From: an uncultured Prevotella sp.
Lineage (GTDB): Bacteria > Bacteroidota > Bacteroidia > Bacteroidales > Bacteroidaceae
Reading direction: 5' to 3'
NCBI GenBank assembly: GCA_946627325.1
Contig: CAMOVK010000011.1
Span: forward strand, 1 to 35,984
Length of the DNA: 35,984 bases
The position numbers were made by a program, and so were the translations under genes. How positions within the stretch are numbered: position 1 is the first letter of the stretch; every line of letters starts with the position of its first letter. The notes under the pieces are model-generated. The model searched no databases and had not been told where the DNA came from. It saw only the letters and a program-made list of their open reading frames with translations. Shown here one piece after another: positions 17,239-25,755 of this stretch.

Positions 17239-17934
17239 ATGAAAAAGATGAAATTTGCAGCATTGGCAATGAGTGCCATGCTAATTGTATCGAGTTGTGC
17301 AACGATGAATAATACCGGCAAAGGTGGACTTATCGGTGGAGGCGGTGGCGCTGTTCTTGGTGGCGTTATTGGCAATATGATTGGTAAAGACACTAAAGCT
17401 ACTGCTATTGGTGCCGCTATTGGTGCTGCCGTAGGTACAGGTGCTGGTGTTATTATCGGTAAACACATGGACAAGGTGGCTGAAAAAGCTCGTCAGATAG
17501 AGAACGCACAAGTAGAAACAGTGCAGGATGCTAATGGATTGGACGCTGTTAAGGTTACATTCGAATCAGGACTGCTCTTTGCAGTGAATAAGTCAGACCT
17601 CAATGCTGCTTCTCAAGCATCACTGCAGAAGTTTGCTCAAGTGCTGAAGAGTGAAGGACAGACTCTCGTTGATATTCAAGGTCACACAGACAGTAGTGGT
17701 AACGACCAAATCAACCAACCTCTTTCAGAACGTCGCGCACAATCAGTAATGAACTATCTCGTTCAGCAGGGTGTGCCTTACAACCAGTTCAAGAATGTTC
17801 AAGGCTTTGGCTCTTCATTCCCTGTAGCTGACAACTCAACAGCAGCTGGCAAGGCTCAGAACCGCCGAGTAGATGTATATATCTACGCAAGCCAGGAAAT
17901 GATTGATGCAGCTAATGCAAACACATTGCGTTAA
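17239..17934 (+). CDS. OmpA-family peptidoglycan-binding lipoprotein with glycine zipper
   Basis: A 231-residue lipoprotein that probably ties the outer membrane to peptidoglycan. The signal peptide ends in a lipobox with Cys20 (LIVSSC). Residues about 28-75 are a glycine-zipper region (GGLIGGGGGAVLGGVIGNMIG, then AIGAAIGAAVGTGAGVIIG). Residues about 110-231 form an OmpA-like domain with DIQGHTDSSG and LSERRAQSV, and with NRRVDVYI near the end, which includes the Asp and Arg positions that bind diaminopimelate. The layout matches the YiaD type. It has its own promoter and a perfect terminator, so it is monocistronic and probably abundant. Confidence 0.93.
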   Translation: MKKMKFAALAMSAMLIVSSCATMNNTGKGGLIGGGGGAVLGGVIGNMIGKDTKATAIGAAIGAAVGTGAGVIIGKHMDKVAEKARQIENAQVETVQDANGLDAVKVTFESGLLFAVNKSDLNAASQASLQKFAQVLKSEGQTLVDIQGHTDSSGNDQINQPLSERRAQSVMNYLVQQGVPYNQFKNVQGFGSSFPVADNSTAAGKAQNRRVDVYIYASQEMIDAANANTLR

Positions 17935-17977
17935 AGAGATAAAGATTATTTTTATTAATCGACATTTTGATTTTTTT

Positions 17978-18019
17978 AGAGAAAGAAGTGAAAGCGATTT
18001 CACTTCTTTCTCTTTTTTT
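17978..18019 (+). terminator. Strong Rho-independent terminator after the OmpA lipoprotein
   Basis: A perfect 16-bp stem (AGAGAAAGAAGTGAAA at 17978-17993, its complement at 17998-18013) is closed by the GNRA-type tetraloop GCGA. Six T's follow (18014-18019). It begins 43 bp after the stop codon. Confidence 0.93.
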
Positions 18020-18021
18020 AT

Positions 18022-18029
18022 TACTTTTG
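18022..18029 (+). promoter_or_regulatory. Possible -7 box of mtgA
   Basis: TACTTTTG is an exact match to TAnnTTTG. It starts 3 bases after the terminator T-run and lies 61 bp before the mtgA ATG. At the -33 position (20-base spacing) the sequence is TTTC, inside the right arm of the terminator hairpin. Confidence 0.45.
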
Positions 18030-18090
18030 CCAAACCAAAATATACAAATTTTAGAATAAGTCAAACACGGAAATTTCAACTCACATAGTG

Positions 18091-18819
18091 ATGAAAATCA
18101 TTCGCAGAATAATAGTTTGGATTTTAACCTTCTTCTTTGTTTCGACGATATTGGCTGTTGTGGCTTATCGCTTTTTGCCTGTAGTTGTCACCCCTTTGAT
18201 GATTATACGGCTGACCGAGCAATTTGCCGATGGCAGACCAATGAAGATGAAACACGACTGGAAAGCGCTCGATAAGATATCTCCCCATCTTCCAGTAGCC
18301 GTCATGGCAAGCGAAGACCAACGCTTCTTGCTGCATCATGGTTTCGACTTCGATGCCATTTCCAAAGCAGTGGAACACAATATGAAAGGTGGCAGACAGC
18401 GTGGAGGAAGCACCATCAGTCAGCAGACGGCTAAAAACGTGTTCCTATGGCCTGGTCGCTCGTGGCTGAGAAAAGGTCTGGAAACATATTTCACATTTCT
18501 CATAGAAATGATGTGGAGCAAGCAACGAATCATGGAAGTGTATCTCAACTCCATAGAAATGGCAGACGGAGTATATGGCGCAGAAGCAGTTGCAAAGCGT
18601 CACTTTTCGAAAACGGCTGAACTCTTGTCGCGTTCAGAATGTGCTCTGATAGCAGCTACATTGCCCAATCCATTAAAATATAGTTCTGCCAATCCATCAC
18701 CCTATATGCTGAAGAGGCAGAAAAAGATAGAGCGAGAAATGAGATATATGCCATCGTTCCCAAAAGAAGGACAAGACTATGACCCTAAAACATCTGCAGG
18801 GGGAATATATTCTAAATAA
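18091..18819 (+). CDS. mtgA: Monofunctional peptidoglycan glycosyltransferase MtgA
   Basis: A 242-residue GT51 enzyme that polymerises lipid II into glycan strands without a transpeptidase domain. One N-terminal membrane segment (about 8-30) is followed by the GT51 motifs [14 protein letters not shown] (containing the catalytic Glu), [17 protein letters not shown] and [24 protein letters not shown]. The length is usual for MtgA. The ATG at 18091 follows a GTG at 18088 directly; either gives the same protein bar one residue. It is separated from the OmpA lipoprotein gene by a terminator, so it needs its own promoter. Confidence 0.95.
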   Translation: MKIIRRIIVWILTFFFVSTILAVVAYRFLPVVVTPLMIIRLTEQFADGRPMKMKHDWKALDKISPHLPVAVMASEDQRFLLHHGFDFDAISKAVEHNMKGGRQRGGSTISQQTAKNVFLWPGRSWLRKGLETYFTFLIEMMWSKQRIMEVYLNSIEMADGVYGAEAVAKRHFSKTAELLSRSECALIAATLPNPLKYSSANPSPYMLKRQKKIEREMRYMPSFPKEGQDYDPKTSAGGIYSK

Positions 18820-18831
18820 ATGATAATCATT
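18819..18831. promoter_or_regulatory. Fur-box-like palindrome just after mtgA
   Basis: AATGATAATCATT spans the last base of the mtgA stop and the start of the spacer. Its 12-base core ATGATAATCATT is identical to the centre of the enterobacterial Fur-box consensus, but the outer bases do not match. It lies about 170 bp before the helicase gene. Neither neighbour is an obvious iron gene, so chance is quite possible. Confidence 0.2.
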
Positions 18832-19000
18832 AAAAAAACATCATTCGAAACACCTCAAAAACGAATAGGGAAGCCTCGGAATAGGAAAGAATGACTTTAT
18901 CGGCATAAAGAATATAGCTCCAAAAGGTATGTTTAATAAGTCGGAAACTGACGGGACAGAAAATAGTAATCAATATAAATCATAATAACGACATAAAAAC

Positions 19001-21406
19001 GTGTTCGACTATATCAATCAACTCAACGACAGCCAGCGAGAGGCCGTAGAATACTGCAGCGGAGCATCGCTTGTCATAGCTGGTGCTGGTTCGGGTAAAA
19101 CCCGTATGTTGACCTATAAAATAGCCTACCTGCTCGAACGAGGAATGAAACCTTGGCAGATACTTGCACTGACTTTCACAAATAAGGCAGCAAACGAGAT
19201 GCGTGAACGTGTGTCGGCACTCGTAGGATATGACCAAGCACGATATCTCAACATGGGCACATTCCACAGCGTCTTTTCGCATATTCTGCGTAACGATGTT
19301 CAAGCCATAGGCTATATGCCAAATTTCACAATCTACGACGAAACCGATTCGCGTTCGCTAATAAAGCATACTATTAAAGCTCTCGGACTTGACGATAAGC
19401 AATACAAACCTTCGACAGTGGGTGGGGTTATTTCGATGGCAAAGAACCAACTCGTAACAGCTCAAATGTATGCCTCTAACCGCAACATTATCAAACGTGA
19501 TTCAGGGCGACGTATGCCTTCGATTTATAAAATATATGAGGCATATCAGGCTGAATTGATGAGGAACAACGCTATGGATTTCGACGATTTACTGCTTAAT
19601 ACCTATTTGATGTTTCTGTCAAACGAAGAAATAAGGCAGAAATATGCTGATAGATTTCAGTATGTTCTCGTAGATGAATATCAAGACACCAACTACGCCC
19701 AGCAGCAAATTATATGGCAGTTGACGTGTGACCGACAACGCGTTTGTGTGGTGGGCGATGATGCTCAGAGCATTTATGCATTTCGAGGAGCAAACATTGA
19801 CAATATATTAAACTTCCAAGACGTCTATGATGATTGTCGCCTGTTCAAACTGGAACGCAACTACCGTTCAACAAAAAATATAGTGAATGCAGCTAACTCG
19901 CTGATAAAGAGTAATACACAGCAAATACCTAAAGATATTTATAGCGAAAATAAAGAGGGCGAAAAGCTTATAATTCATCAGGTTTATAGCGACAAAGAAG
20001 AGGCAGCAGTAGTGTGTAAATATATAGAGCATATCAAGAGCAAAGAACACATTGGATATAACGATTTTGCAATACTGTATCGAACCAATGCGCAGAGTCG
20101 TACATTCGAGGAGCAAATGCGCAAGGAAAACATACCGTATCGAATATTTGGAGGTTTGAGTTTCTATCAGAGAAAAGAAATAAAAGATATACTCGCTTAT
20201 TTTCGACTCGTTTGTAACAACCACGATTCTGAAGCCCTTCGGCGTATAATCAATTACCCTGCGAGAGGCATCGGAGCAACAACGTTGGAAAAAATAACAT
20301 CAGCAGCAACTCAAAACAATATGACGTTGTGGGAAGTAATAGACAAAAGGTCGCTTTATCTGTCATCATTGAGTAAAGCTACGCAGAACAAGATAGGACA
20401 CTTCAAGCAGATGATAGATACCTTTGCAAACTATGCACAAACAATGAATGCTGCTGAACTCGGCATGAAAATAATAGAAGAGTCTGGTATTAAAAGCGAT
20501 ATTTCCTCTGATATAACACCCGAAGGAATAGCACGAAAAGAAAACGTGCAGGAATTTGTCAATGCCATCAATGAGTTTGTTCATACCCGTACCGAAGAAG
20601 GAGAGCAGACGCAGATTATGCTTGCTGATTATCTCCAAGAAGTGACACTTATCTCTGACCTTGATTCCGATGATAATACCGATGAGAACCGCGTGACACT
20701 TATGACTATACATAGTGCCAAAGGATTGGAATTCCCGACAGTTTTCGTGGTTGGGGTGGAAGAGAACATTCTGCCATCGCCCATGTCGAGCAACTCTCTG
20801 CGCGAACTTGAAGAGGAACGGCGACTGTTATATGTAGCAATAACACGTGCTGAGCGTCATTGCATACTTACAACAGCCGCATCGCGATACAGGTATGGAA
20901 GAATGGAGTTTGGTACACCCAGCCGATTCATAGCCGACCTCGATAAACGCTTTGTGACCATCGTTGGGAAAAGTCAAATAGCAAAACCATCATTCAGGCA
21001 TTACTATTTTGACGATAACGATACCTATAAAACCTCACGCAGACAACAAAACTCTCGACCTGTAGCGTCGCAATTTATGGCTGACCCGAAGCCAAAAATC
21101 ACTCACGAGAGAGAAAAAGAACAAGCAGTAAACCCTTTTAGCAACCAATTTAGACAACAACTTGAACGAGCAGGAGCAAACTTGCAGAGGATAGACACAC
21201 TTATGACAAAAGGCAATCGAACACTCGTCACGCCAGAATTGTCTATAGGCATGACTATCGAACACGACAGGTTCGGAATTGGAAAGGTAATCGAAGTGGA
21301 GGGAAAAGGCGAAAATACAAAAGCGACAGTCGAGTTCCAAAACGTAGGAAGAAAGCAACTTCTACTCAAGTTTGCAAAGTACAAAATAGTAGAAAACAAT
21401 AATTAG
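19001..21406 (+). CDS. UvrD/PcrA-type superfamily 1 DNA helicase
   Basis: An 801-residue SF1A 3'-5' helicase acting in repair and in clearing replication and transcription conflicts. Residues 1-34 hold the Q-motif (LNDSQREAV) and Walker A GAGSGKT (28-34). Later come VDEYQDTNYAQQ (motif II), VVGDDAQSIYAFRGA (III), ERNYRST (IV), VTLMTIHSAKGLEF (V) and RRLLYVAITRAER (VI). The last about 60 residues (IGMTIEHDRFGIGKVIEVEG) match the PcrA-type C-terminal domain that binds RNA polymerase. The start must be the GTG at 19001: an in-frame stop lies at 18986-18988 and the next Met is at residue 36, after Walker A. Expression signals upstream are unclear. Confidence 0.95.
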   Translation: MFDYINQLNDSQREAVEYCSGASLVIAGAGSGKTRMLTYKIAYLLERGMKPWQILALTFTNKAANEMRERVSALVGYDQARYLNMGTFHSVFSHILRNDVQAIGYMPNFTIYDETDSRSLIKHTIKALGLDDKQYKPSTVGGVISMAKNQLVTAQMYASNRNIIKRDSGRRMPSIYKIYEAYQAELMRNNAMDFDDLLLNTYLMFLSNEEIRQKYADRFQYVLVDEYQDTNYAQQQIIWQLTCDRQRVCVVGDDAQSIYAFRGANIDNILNFQDVYDDCRLFKLERNYRSTKNIVNAANSLIKSNTQQIPKDIYSENKEGEKLIIHQVYSDKEEAAVVCKYIEHIKSKEHIGYNDFAILYRTNAQSRTFEEQMRKENIPYRIFGGLSFYQRKEIKDILAYFRLVCNNHDSEALRRIINYPARGIGATTLEKITSAATQNNMTLWEVIDKRSLYLSSLSKATQNKIGHFKQMIDTFANYAQTMNAAELGMKIIEESGIKSDISSDITPEGIARKENVQEFVNAINEFVHTRTEEGEQTQIMLADYLQEVTLISDLDSDDNTDENRVTLMTIHSAKGLEFPTVFVVGVEENILPSPMSSNSLRELEEERRLLYVAITRAERHCILTTAASRYRYGRMEFGTPSRFIADLDKRFVTIVGKSQIAKPSFRHYYFDDNDTYKTSRRQQNSRPVASQFMADPKPKITHEREKEQAVNPFSNQFRQQLERAGANLQRIDTLMTKGNRTLVTPELSIGMTIEHDRFGIGKVIEVEGKGENTKATVEFQNVGRKQLLLKFAKYKIVENNN

Positions 21407-21428
21407 CAGGAAAAAAGGTTGTCGATTA

Positions 21429-21460
21429 TTGGCATAAATAAATTAAAATGAATATATTTG
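21429..21460 (+). promoter_or_regulatory. Promoter of the transketolase - rpiB - truA unit
   Basis: TTG at 21429-21431, a 21-base spacer and TATATTTG at 21453-21460 fit the Bacteroidota consensus; the -7 box is exact. The transketolase ATG is 31 bp downstream. Confidence 0.65.
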
Positions 21461-21490
21461 CACACACGAAAAATAACATAAATCAATAAT

Positions 21491-23506
21491 ATGAACGACA
21501 ATCACGTTATGAATCGCGCAGCCGATAACATTCGCATACTGGCTGCATCTATGGTAGAGAAAGCTAAGTCGGGTCATCCTGGAGGTGCTATGGGTGGTGC
21601 CGACTTTATCAATGTGCTCTTTTCAGAATATCTTGTCTATGACCCTGACGACGCTACATGGACAGGACGAGACCGTTTCTATCTCGACCCTGGTCATATG
21701 TCGCCAATGCTCTATTCGGCTTTGGCTCTTCAGGGACGCTTCACCATAGACGAATTAAAGCAGTTCCGTCAGTGGGAATCGCCCACTCCCGGACACCCAG
21801 AGCGCGATATTGAGCGTGGAATAGAAAACACAAGTGGTCCACTTGGACAAGGACACACCTTTGCAGCAGGTGCAGCAGTGGCAGAGAAATTTCTTGAAGC
21901 ACGACTCGGGCACGAGGTGATGCAACATAAAATATATGCCTATATATCTGATGGTGGAATACAGGAAGAAATATCACAAGGAGCAGGACGAATGGCGGGA
22001 CTGCTCGGACTGTCGAACCTAATCATGTTCTACGACTCCAACGATATACAACTATCAACTCCATGTAGTGCTGTGAGCGCAGAAGACACCGCTATGAAGT
22101 ACAAAGCGTGGAATTGGAACGTGTTGACGTGCAATGGTAACGATGTAGATTCTATTCGAAAAGCCCTGGACGAAGCTCTCAAAGAGACTTCACGTCCAAC
22201 TATAATCATAGGAAAAACTATAATGGGCAAAGGAGCTCTACAAGCAGACGGAACAAGTTATGAGAACACAATAAAGACACATGGTGCTCCACTCGGAGGT
22301 GAAGCTTACATCAACACGATTAAGAATCTCGGTGGCGATATTGAAAATCCTTTCGTGATATTCCAAGAAACAGAAGCTATATACGCTCGACGACGTGAAG
22401 AATTGAAAGCGATTGTTGCTAAACGACGAGCTGTAGAACAACAGTGGGCAGCATCTAATCCAGAGAAAGCCAAACAAATGAAAGACTGGTTCTCTGGAAA
22501 TGCACCACAAATAGATTGGAGTAGCCTTGTTCAGAAACCAGATCAGGCTACGAGAGCAGGCTCTGCTGCGTGTCTTGGAGTGTTGGCAGAACAGGTTCCG
22601 AATATGATTTGCTCATCGGCAGACCTTTCAAACTCTGACAAGACAGACGGATTTCTCAAGAAAACGCATGATATCCAGCCTGGCGACTTCACAGGTGCTT
22701 TCTTCGAAGCAGGAGTGTCGGAGTTGACAATGGCGTGTATGTGTATCGGTATGTATCTACATGGAGGTGTTATACCTGCGTGTGGTACATTCTTCGTTTT
22801 CTCCGACTATATGAAACCAGCTGTGCGTATGGCTGCTTTGATGGAAGTCCCCATAAAATTCATCTGGACTCACGATGCTTTCCGAGTAGGTGAAGATGGA
22901 CCGACTCACGAACCTGTAGAGCAGGAAGCACAAATCAGGTTAATGGAGAAACTAAAGAACCATCATGGCAAAGACAGCGTCAGAGTGTTCAGACCAGCTG
23001 ATGTGAACGAGACTACTATATGTTGGCAGATGGCAATGGACAATATGCAGACACCAACAGCCCTCGTGTTGTCGCGACAAAACGTCAATAATCTACCTGA
23101 AGGTAACGATTATAATCATGTGAGATTTGGAGCCTACGTCGTGGCTGGCAGCGATGACGATTTCGATGTAATACTCCTCGCGAGTGGTTCGGAAGTATCT
23201 ACTCTCGTGGCAGGTGCAGAATTGTTACGGAAAGAAGGTGTTAAAGTCAGAATAGTAAGTGTGCCTTCAGAAGGACTATTCCGCAATCAGCCAAAGGACT
23301 ATCAAGAGTCGATATTGCCAAAGGATGCAAAGATATTCGGACTGACTGCGGGATTGCCTGTAACTCTTGAGGGACTGGTAGGTGCAAACGGCAAAGTATT
23401 CGGACTGAATAGTTTCGGATTCTCTGCGCCTTACAAGGTGCTTGATGAGAAACTCGGTTTCACAGCTGAAAATGTATATAATCAAGTGAAAGATTTTTTG
23501 AAATAG
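21491..23506 (+). CDS. tkt: Transketolase
   Basis: A 671-residue thiamine-diphosphate enzyme moving two-carbon units between sugar phosphates in the non-oxidative pentose phosphate pathway. The N-terminal pyrophosphate domain has KSGHPGGAMG, DPGHMSPMLYSAL, GPLGQG and the TPP motif SDGGIQEEIS..YDSND (about 160-185). The middle pyrimidine-binding domain has FFEAGVSELTMACM and HDAFRVGEDGPTHEPVEQ, and a C-terminal transketolase domain follows. Length and domain order are complete. It is followed after 23 bp by rpiB, the next enzyme of the same pathway, so the two are surely co-expressed. Confidence 0.95.
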   Translation: MNDNHVMNRAADNIRILAASMVEKAKSGHPGGAMGGADFINVLFSEYLVYDPDDATWTGRDRFYLDPGHMSPMLYSALALQGRFTIDELKQFRQWESPTPGHPERDIERGIENTSGPLGQGHTFAAGAAVAEKFLEARLGHEVMQHKIYAYISDGGIQEEISQGAGRMAGLLGLSNLIMFYDSNDIQLSTPCSAVSAEDTAMKYKAWNWNVLTCNGNDVDSIRKALDEALKETSRPTIIIGKTIMGKGALQADGTSYENTIKTHGAPLGGEAYINTIKNLGGDIENPFVIFQETEAIYARRREELKAIVAKRRAVEQQWAASNPEKAKQMKDWFSGNAPQIDWSSLVQKPDQATRAGSAACLGVLAEQVPNMICSSADLSNSDKTDGFLKKTHDIQPGDFTGAFFEAGVSELTMACMCIGMYLHGGVIPACGTFFVFSDYMKPAVRMAALMEVPIKFIWTHDAFRVGEDGPTHEPVEQEAQIRLMEKLKNHHGKDSVRVFRPADVNETTICWQMAMDNMQTPTALVLSRQNVNNLPEGNDYNHVRFGAYVVAGSDDDFDVILLASGSEVSTLVAGAELLRKEGVKVRIVSVPSEGLFRNQPKDYQESILPKDAKIFGLTAGLPVTLEGLVGANGKVFGLNSFGFSAPYKVLDEKLGFTAENVYNQVKDFLK

Positions 23507-23529
23507 TTTACAATTAAAAAATAATCAAC

Positions 23530-23970
23530 ATGGAAGTTAAAACAGTCGGTTTGGCCTGCGATCATGCAGGTTACCCATTGAAGAAATTCGTAGTAGAGTA
23601 TCTAGAAAAGAAGGGATACGAGTATAAGGACTATGGCACTTGGAGCGATCAAAGTGTTGACTATCCCGACTTTGCTCATGAGTTGGCAAATGGTATCGAG
23701 TCAGGCGATGTTTATCCTGGTATTGCTATCTGCGGCAGTGGCGAGGGTATGGCTATTTGTCTGAACAAACATCAAGGTGTTCGTGCAGGACTTGCTTGGT
23801 GCACAGAGATAGCACATCTTATTCGTCAGCATAATGATGCCAACGTGCTTGTCATGCCAGGACGTTTTATTGACAACAAGATGGCAGAGGCAATCATGGA
23901 CGAGTACTTCAAGACGACATTCGAAGGTGCACGCCACCAGCGTCGTGTTGAGAAGATTGCGGTGAAATAA
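23530..23970 (+). CDS. rpiB: Ribose-5-phosphate isomerase B
   Basis: A 146-residue RpiB/LacAB-family isomerase converting ribulose-5-phosphate to ribose-5-phosphate and so supplying transketolase and nucleotide synthesis. CDHAGYPLK near the N-terminus and the catalytic Cys68 in ICGSGEGMAI are present, together with RHQRRVEKI at the C-terminus. The length is typical. It sits 23 bp after transketolase and 23 bp before truA on the same strand. Confidence 0.95.
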   Translation: MEVKTVGLACDHAGYPLKKFVVEYLEKKGYEYKDYGTWSDQSVDYPDFAHELANGIESGDVYPGIAICGSGEGMAICLNKHQGVRAGLAWCTEIAHLIRQHNDANVLVMPGRFIDNKMAEAIMDEYFKTTFEGARHQRRVEKIAVK

Positions 23971-23993
23971 TTTCTACTATTATCGCTGAATAT

Positions 23994-24728
23994 ATGCGAT
24001 ATTTTATTTGGTTTTCCTACGACGGTACAGCTTATCATGGTTGGCAGGTACAACCTCAAGCACATACCGTTCAGGCAGAATTACAGCAGGCTCTCTCCGT
24101 ATTATTGAGGGAGCCTGTTGAAATTGTCGGTGCAGGGCGTACTGATGCAGGTGTGCATGCTCGACAAATGGCAGCCCATTTCGATTTTTCAAAACCGATA
24201 GACTGTAAGCAACTCGCATATAAACTGAACCGATTACTGCCACGCGACATAGCAGTTGATAGGGTAGAGGAAGTAGATGAAAAACAGCATGCTCGATTCA
24301 GTGCCAAGTGGAGAACATACCACTACTATATCCATACTGGCAAATCACCTTTCTTGAGGCATTATTCTTGCGAAATTCATTATCCACTTGACTTCGAGGT
24401 AATGAATAAAGCAGCCGAAATCCTAATGAACTATGACGACTTTGGAGCATTTTGTAAAAGTCATACTGATGTGAAAACTACGCTTTGTCGAGTAGTAGAG
24501 GCTCGATGGACACGATTGCCCGACTCAGATGAAGCATGGTGCTTTCGAATAACGGCAAATAGGTTTTTGCGTAATATGGTGCGGGCGGTAGTTGGAACGC
24601 TTATTGATGTAGGAAGAGGAAGGCTAACATTAGACGATTTCAAAAGAGTCGTAGAAGGTAAGAAACGCACTGAAGCTGGTGAAAGTATGCCAGGAAATGC
24701 ACTCTTTCTTGAAGAAATCAAATATTAA
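23994..24728 (+). CDS. truA: tRNA pseudouridine synthase A
   Basis: A 244-residue TruA that makes pseudouridine at tRNA positions 38-40 in the anticodon stem-loop. The catalytic Asp51 lies in GAGRTDAGVHA. YDGTAYHGWQVQP opens the protein, and FLRNMVRAVVGTLIDVGRG is the conserved C-terminal motif. The length is usual. It is the last gene of the transketolase unit; the next gene, dapA, has its own promoter. Confidence 0.96.
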   Translation: MRYFIWFSYDGTAYHGWQVQPQAHTVQAELQQALSVLLREPVEIVGAGRTDAGVHARQMAAHFDFSKPIDCKQLAYKLNRLLPRDIAVDRVEEVDEKQHARFSAKWRTYHYYIHTGKSPFLRHYSCEIHYPLDFEVMNKAAEILMNYDDFGAFCKSHTDVKTTLCRVVEARWTRLPDSDEAWCFRITANRFLRNMVRAVVGTLIDVGRGRLTLDDFKRVVEGKKRTEAGESMPGNALFLEEIKY

Positions 24729-24773
24729 AAACAATACAATTTTATTTCTTTGTCACATTTTTTAACCATTTCG

Positions 24774-24805
24774 TTTCATATTTTGCTTACAAATAAGTAA
24801 ATTTG
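24774..24805 (+). promoter_or_regulatory. Promoter of dapA
   Basis: TAAATTTG at 24798-24805 is an exact -7 box. TTTC at 24774-24777, 20 bases upstream, is a one-mismatch -33 element. The dapA ATG is 26 bp downstream. Confidence 0.6.
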
Positions 24806-24830
24806 TAGCGTTTTATATACGTAAACGATT

Positions 24831-25727
24831 ATGGGTAATTCTGTATTCAGAGGTCTCGGTGTAGCTCTTGTCACTCCTTTTTGTGACGATGGTACGATAG
24901 ATTATGCCTCTTTGGAACGTCTTATAGAATATCAAATAAACGGCGGAGCAGACTTTTTCTGTCTGCTCGCAACAACTGCCGAAACTCCATGTCTCACAAG
25001 TGGGGAAAGAAAATGGTTGAAAGACTTTATCGTAAAGACAATAAATGGTAGAAAACCCTTAATCATGGGATGTGGAGGAAATTGTACGGCTTCAGTGATA
25101 GATGAACTGCAACAGACTGATTTCTCTGAAATTGATGGTATATTGAGTGTATGCCCATACTATAACCGACCAACACAAGAAGGACTTTATCAACATTTCA
25201 AGGAGATATCTAAAGCTACAAATCTGCCGATAATACTTTATAATGTTCCAAGTAGAACAGGTGTGAACATGGAACCTCTGACAGTAGCACAATTGGCAAA
25301 CGACTGCGACAATATCGTTGCAATAAAAGAAGCACGCGGTTGTATAGAGCAAGCTAAAGAATTGATACGCTTAAAACCTGATAATCTCGACGTGCTAAGT
25401 GGTGATGACGGGCTCACTCTTCAGATGATTGAATATGGCGCCGTCGGCGCGATATCAGTCGTAGGAAATGCTTTACCAAAACAAATATCGCAGATAATTC
25501 ATCTATCAATGGAAGGAAAGATTGAGGAAGCCCAGTTAATAGACAATACATTGAGGGATATCTATCAATTACTCTTTGTTGATGGTAATCCTGCAGGGAT
25601 AAAATCTATGCTTTCTACAATGAACTTTATATATAACAACCTTCGCTTACCACTGCTGCCTGTGAGACCAGAAACAGCAAAGGCAATAGAAAAAAACATG
25701 CAGACCTTGCAGATAAATATTCTATAA
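24831..25727 (+). CDS. dapA: 4-hydroxy-tetrahydrodipicolinate synthase
   Basis: A 298-residue TIM-barrel aldolase condensing pyruvate with aspartate semialdehyde, the first step towards diaminopimelate for peptidoglycan and lysine. The Schiff-base lysine is K166 in VAIKEARG, and the Tyr of YYNRPTQEG (about 135) is conserved. GVALVTPF opens the protein, and VLSGDDGLTLQMIEYGAVGAISVVGN is present. Length and motifs fit DapA better than the N-acetylneuraminate lyase subgroup. A secreted protein gene follows after 28 bp. Confidence 0.94.
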   Translation: MGNSVFRGLGVALVTPFCDDGTIDYASLERLIEYQINGGADFFCLLATTAETPCLTSGERKWLKDFIVKTINGRKPLIMGCGGNCTASVIDELQQTDFSEIDGILSVCPYYNRPTQEGLYQHFKEISKATNLPIILYNVPSRTGVNMEPLTVAQLANDCDNIVAIKEARGCIEQAKELIRLKPDNLDVLSGDDGLTLQMIEYGAVGAISVVGNALPKQISQIIHLSMEGKIEEAQLIDNTLRDIYQLLFVDGNPAGIKSMLSTMNFIYNNLRLPLLPVRPETAKAIEKNMQTLQINIL

Positions 25728-25755
25728 CAACGGAAAACTTAAATTGGAAAATATC

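Noticed and set aside
18895..18910. CTTTAT/ATAAAG hairpin before the helicase gene as a terminator
   Set aside because: It has only six weak base pairs and no T-run after it.
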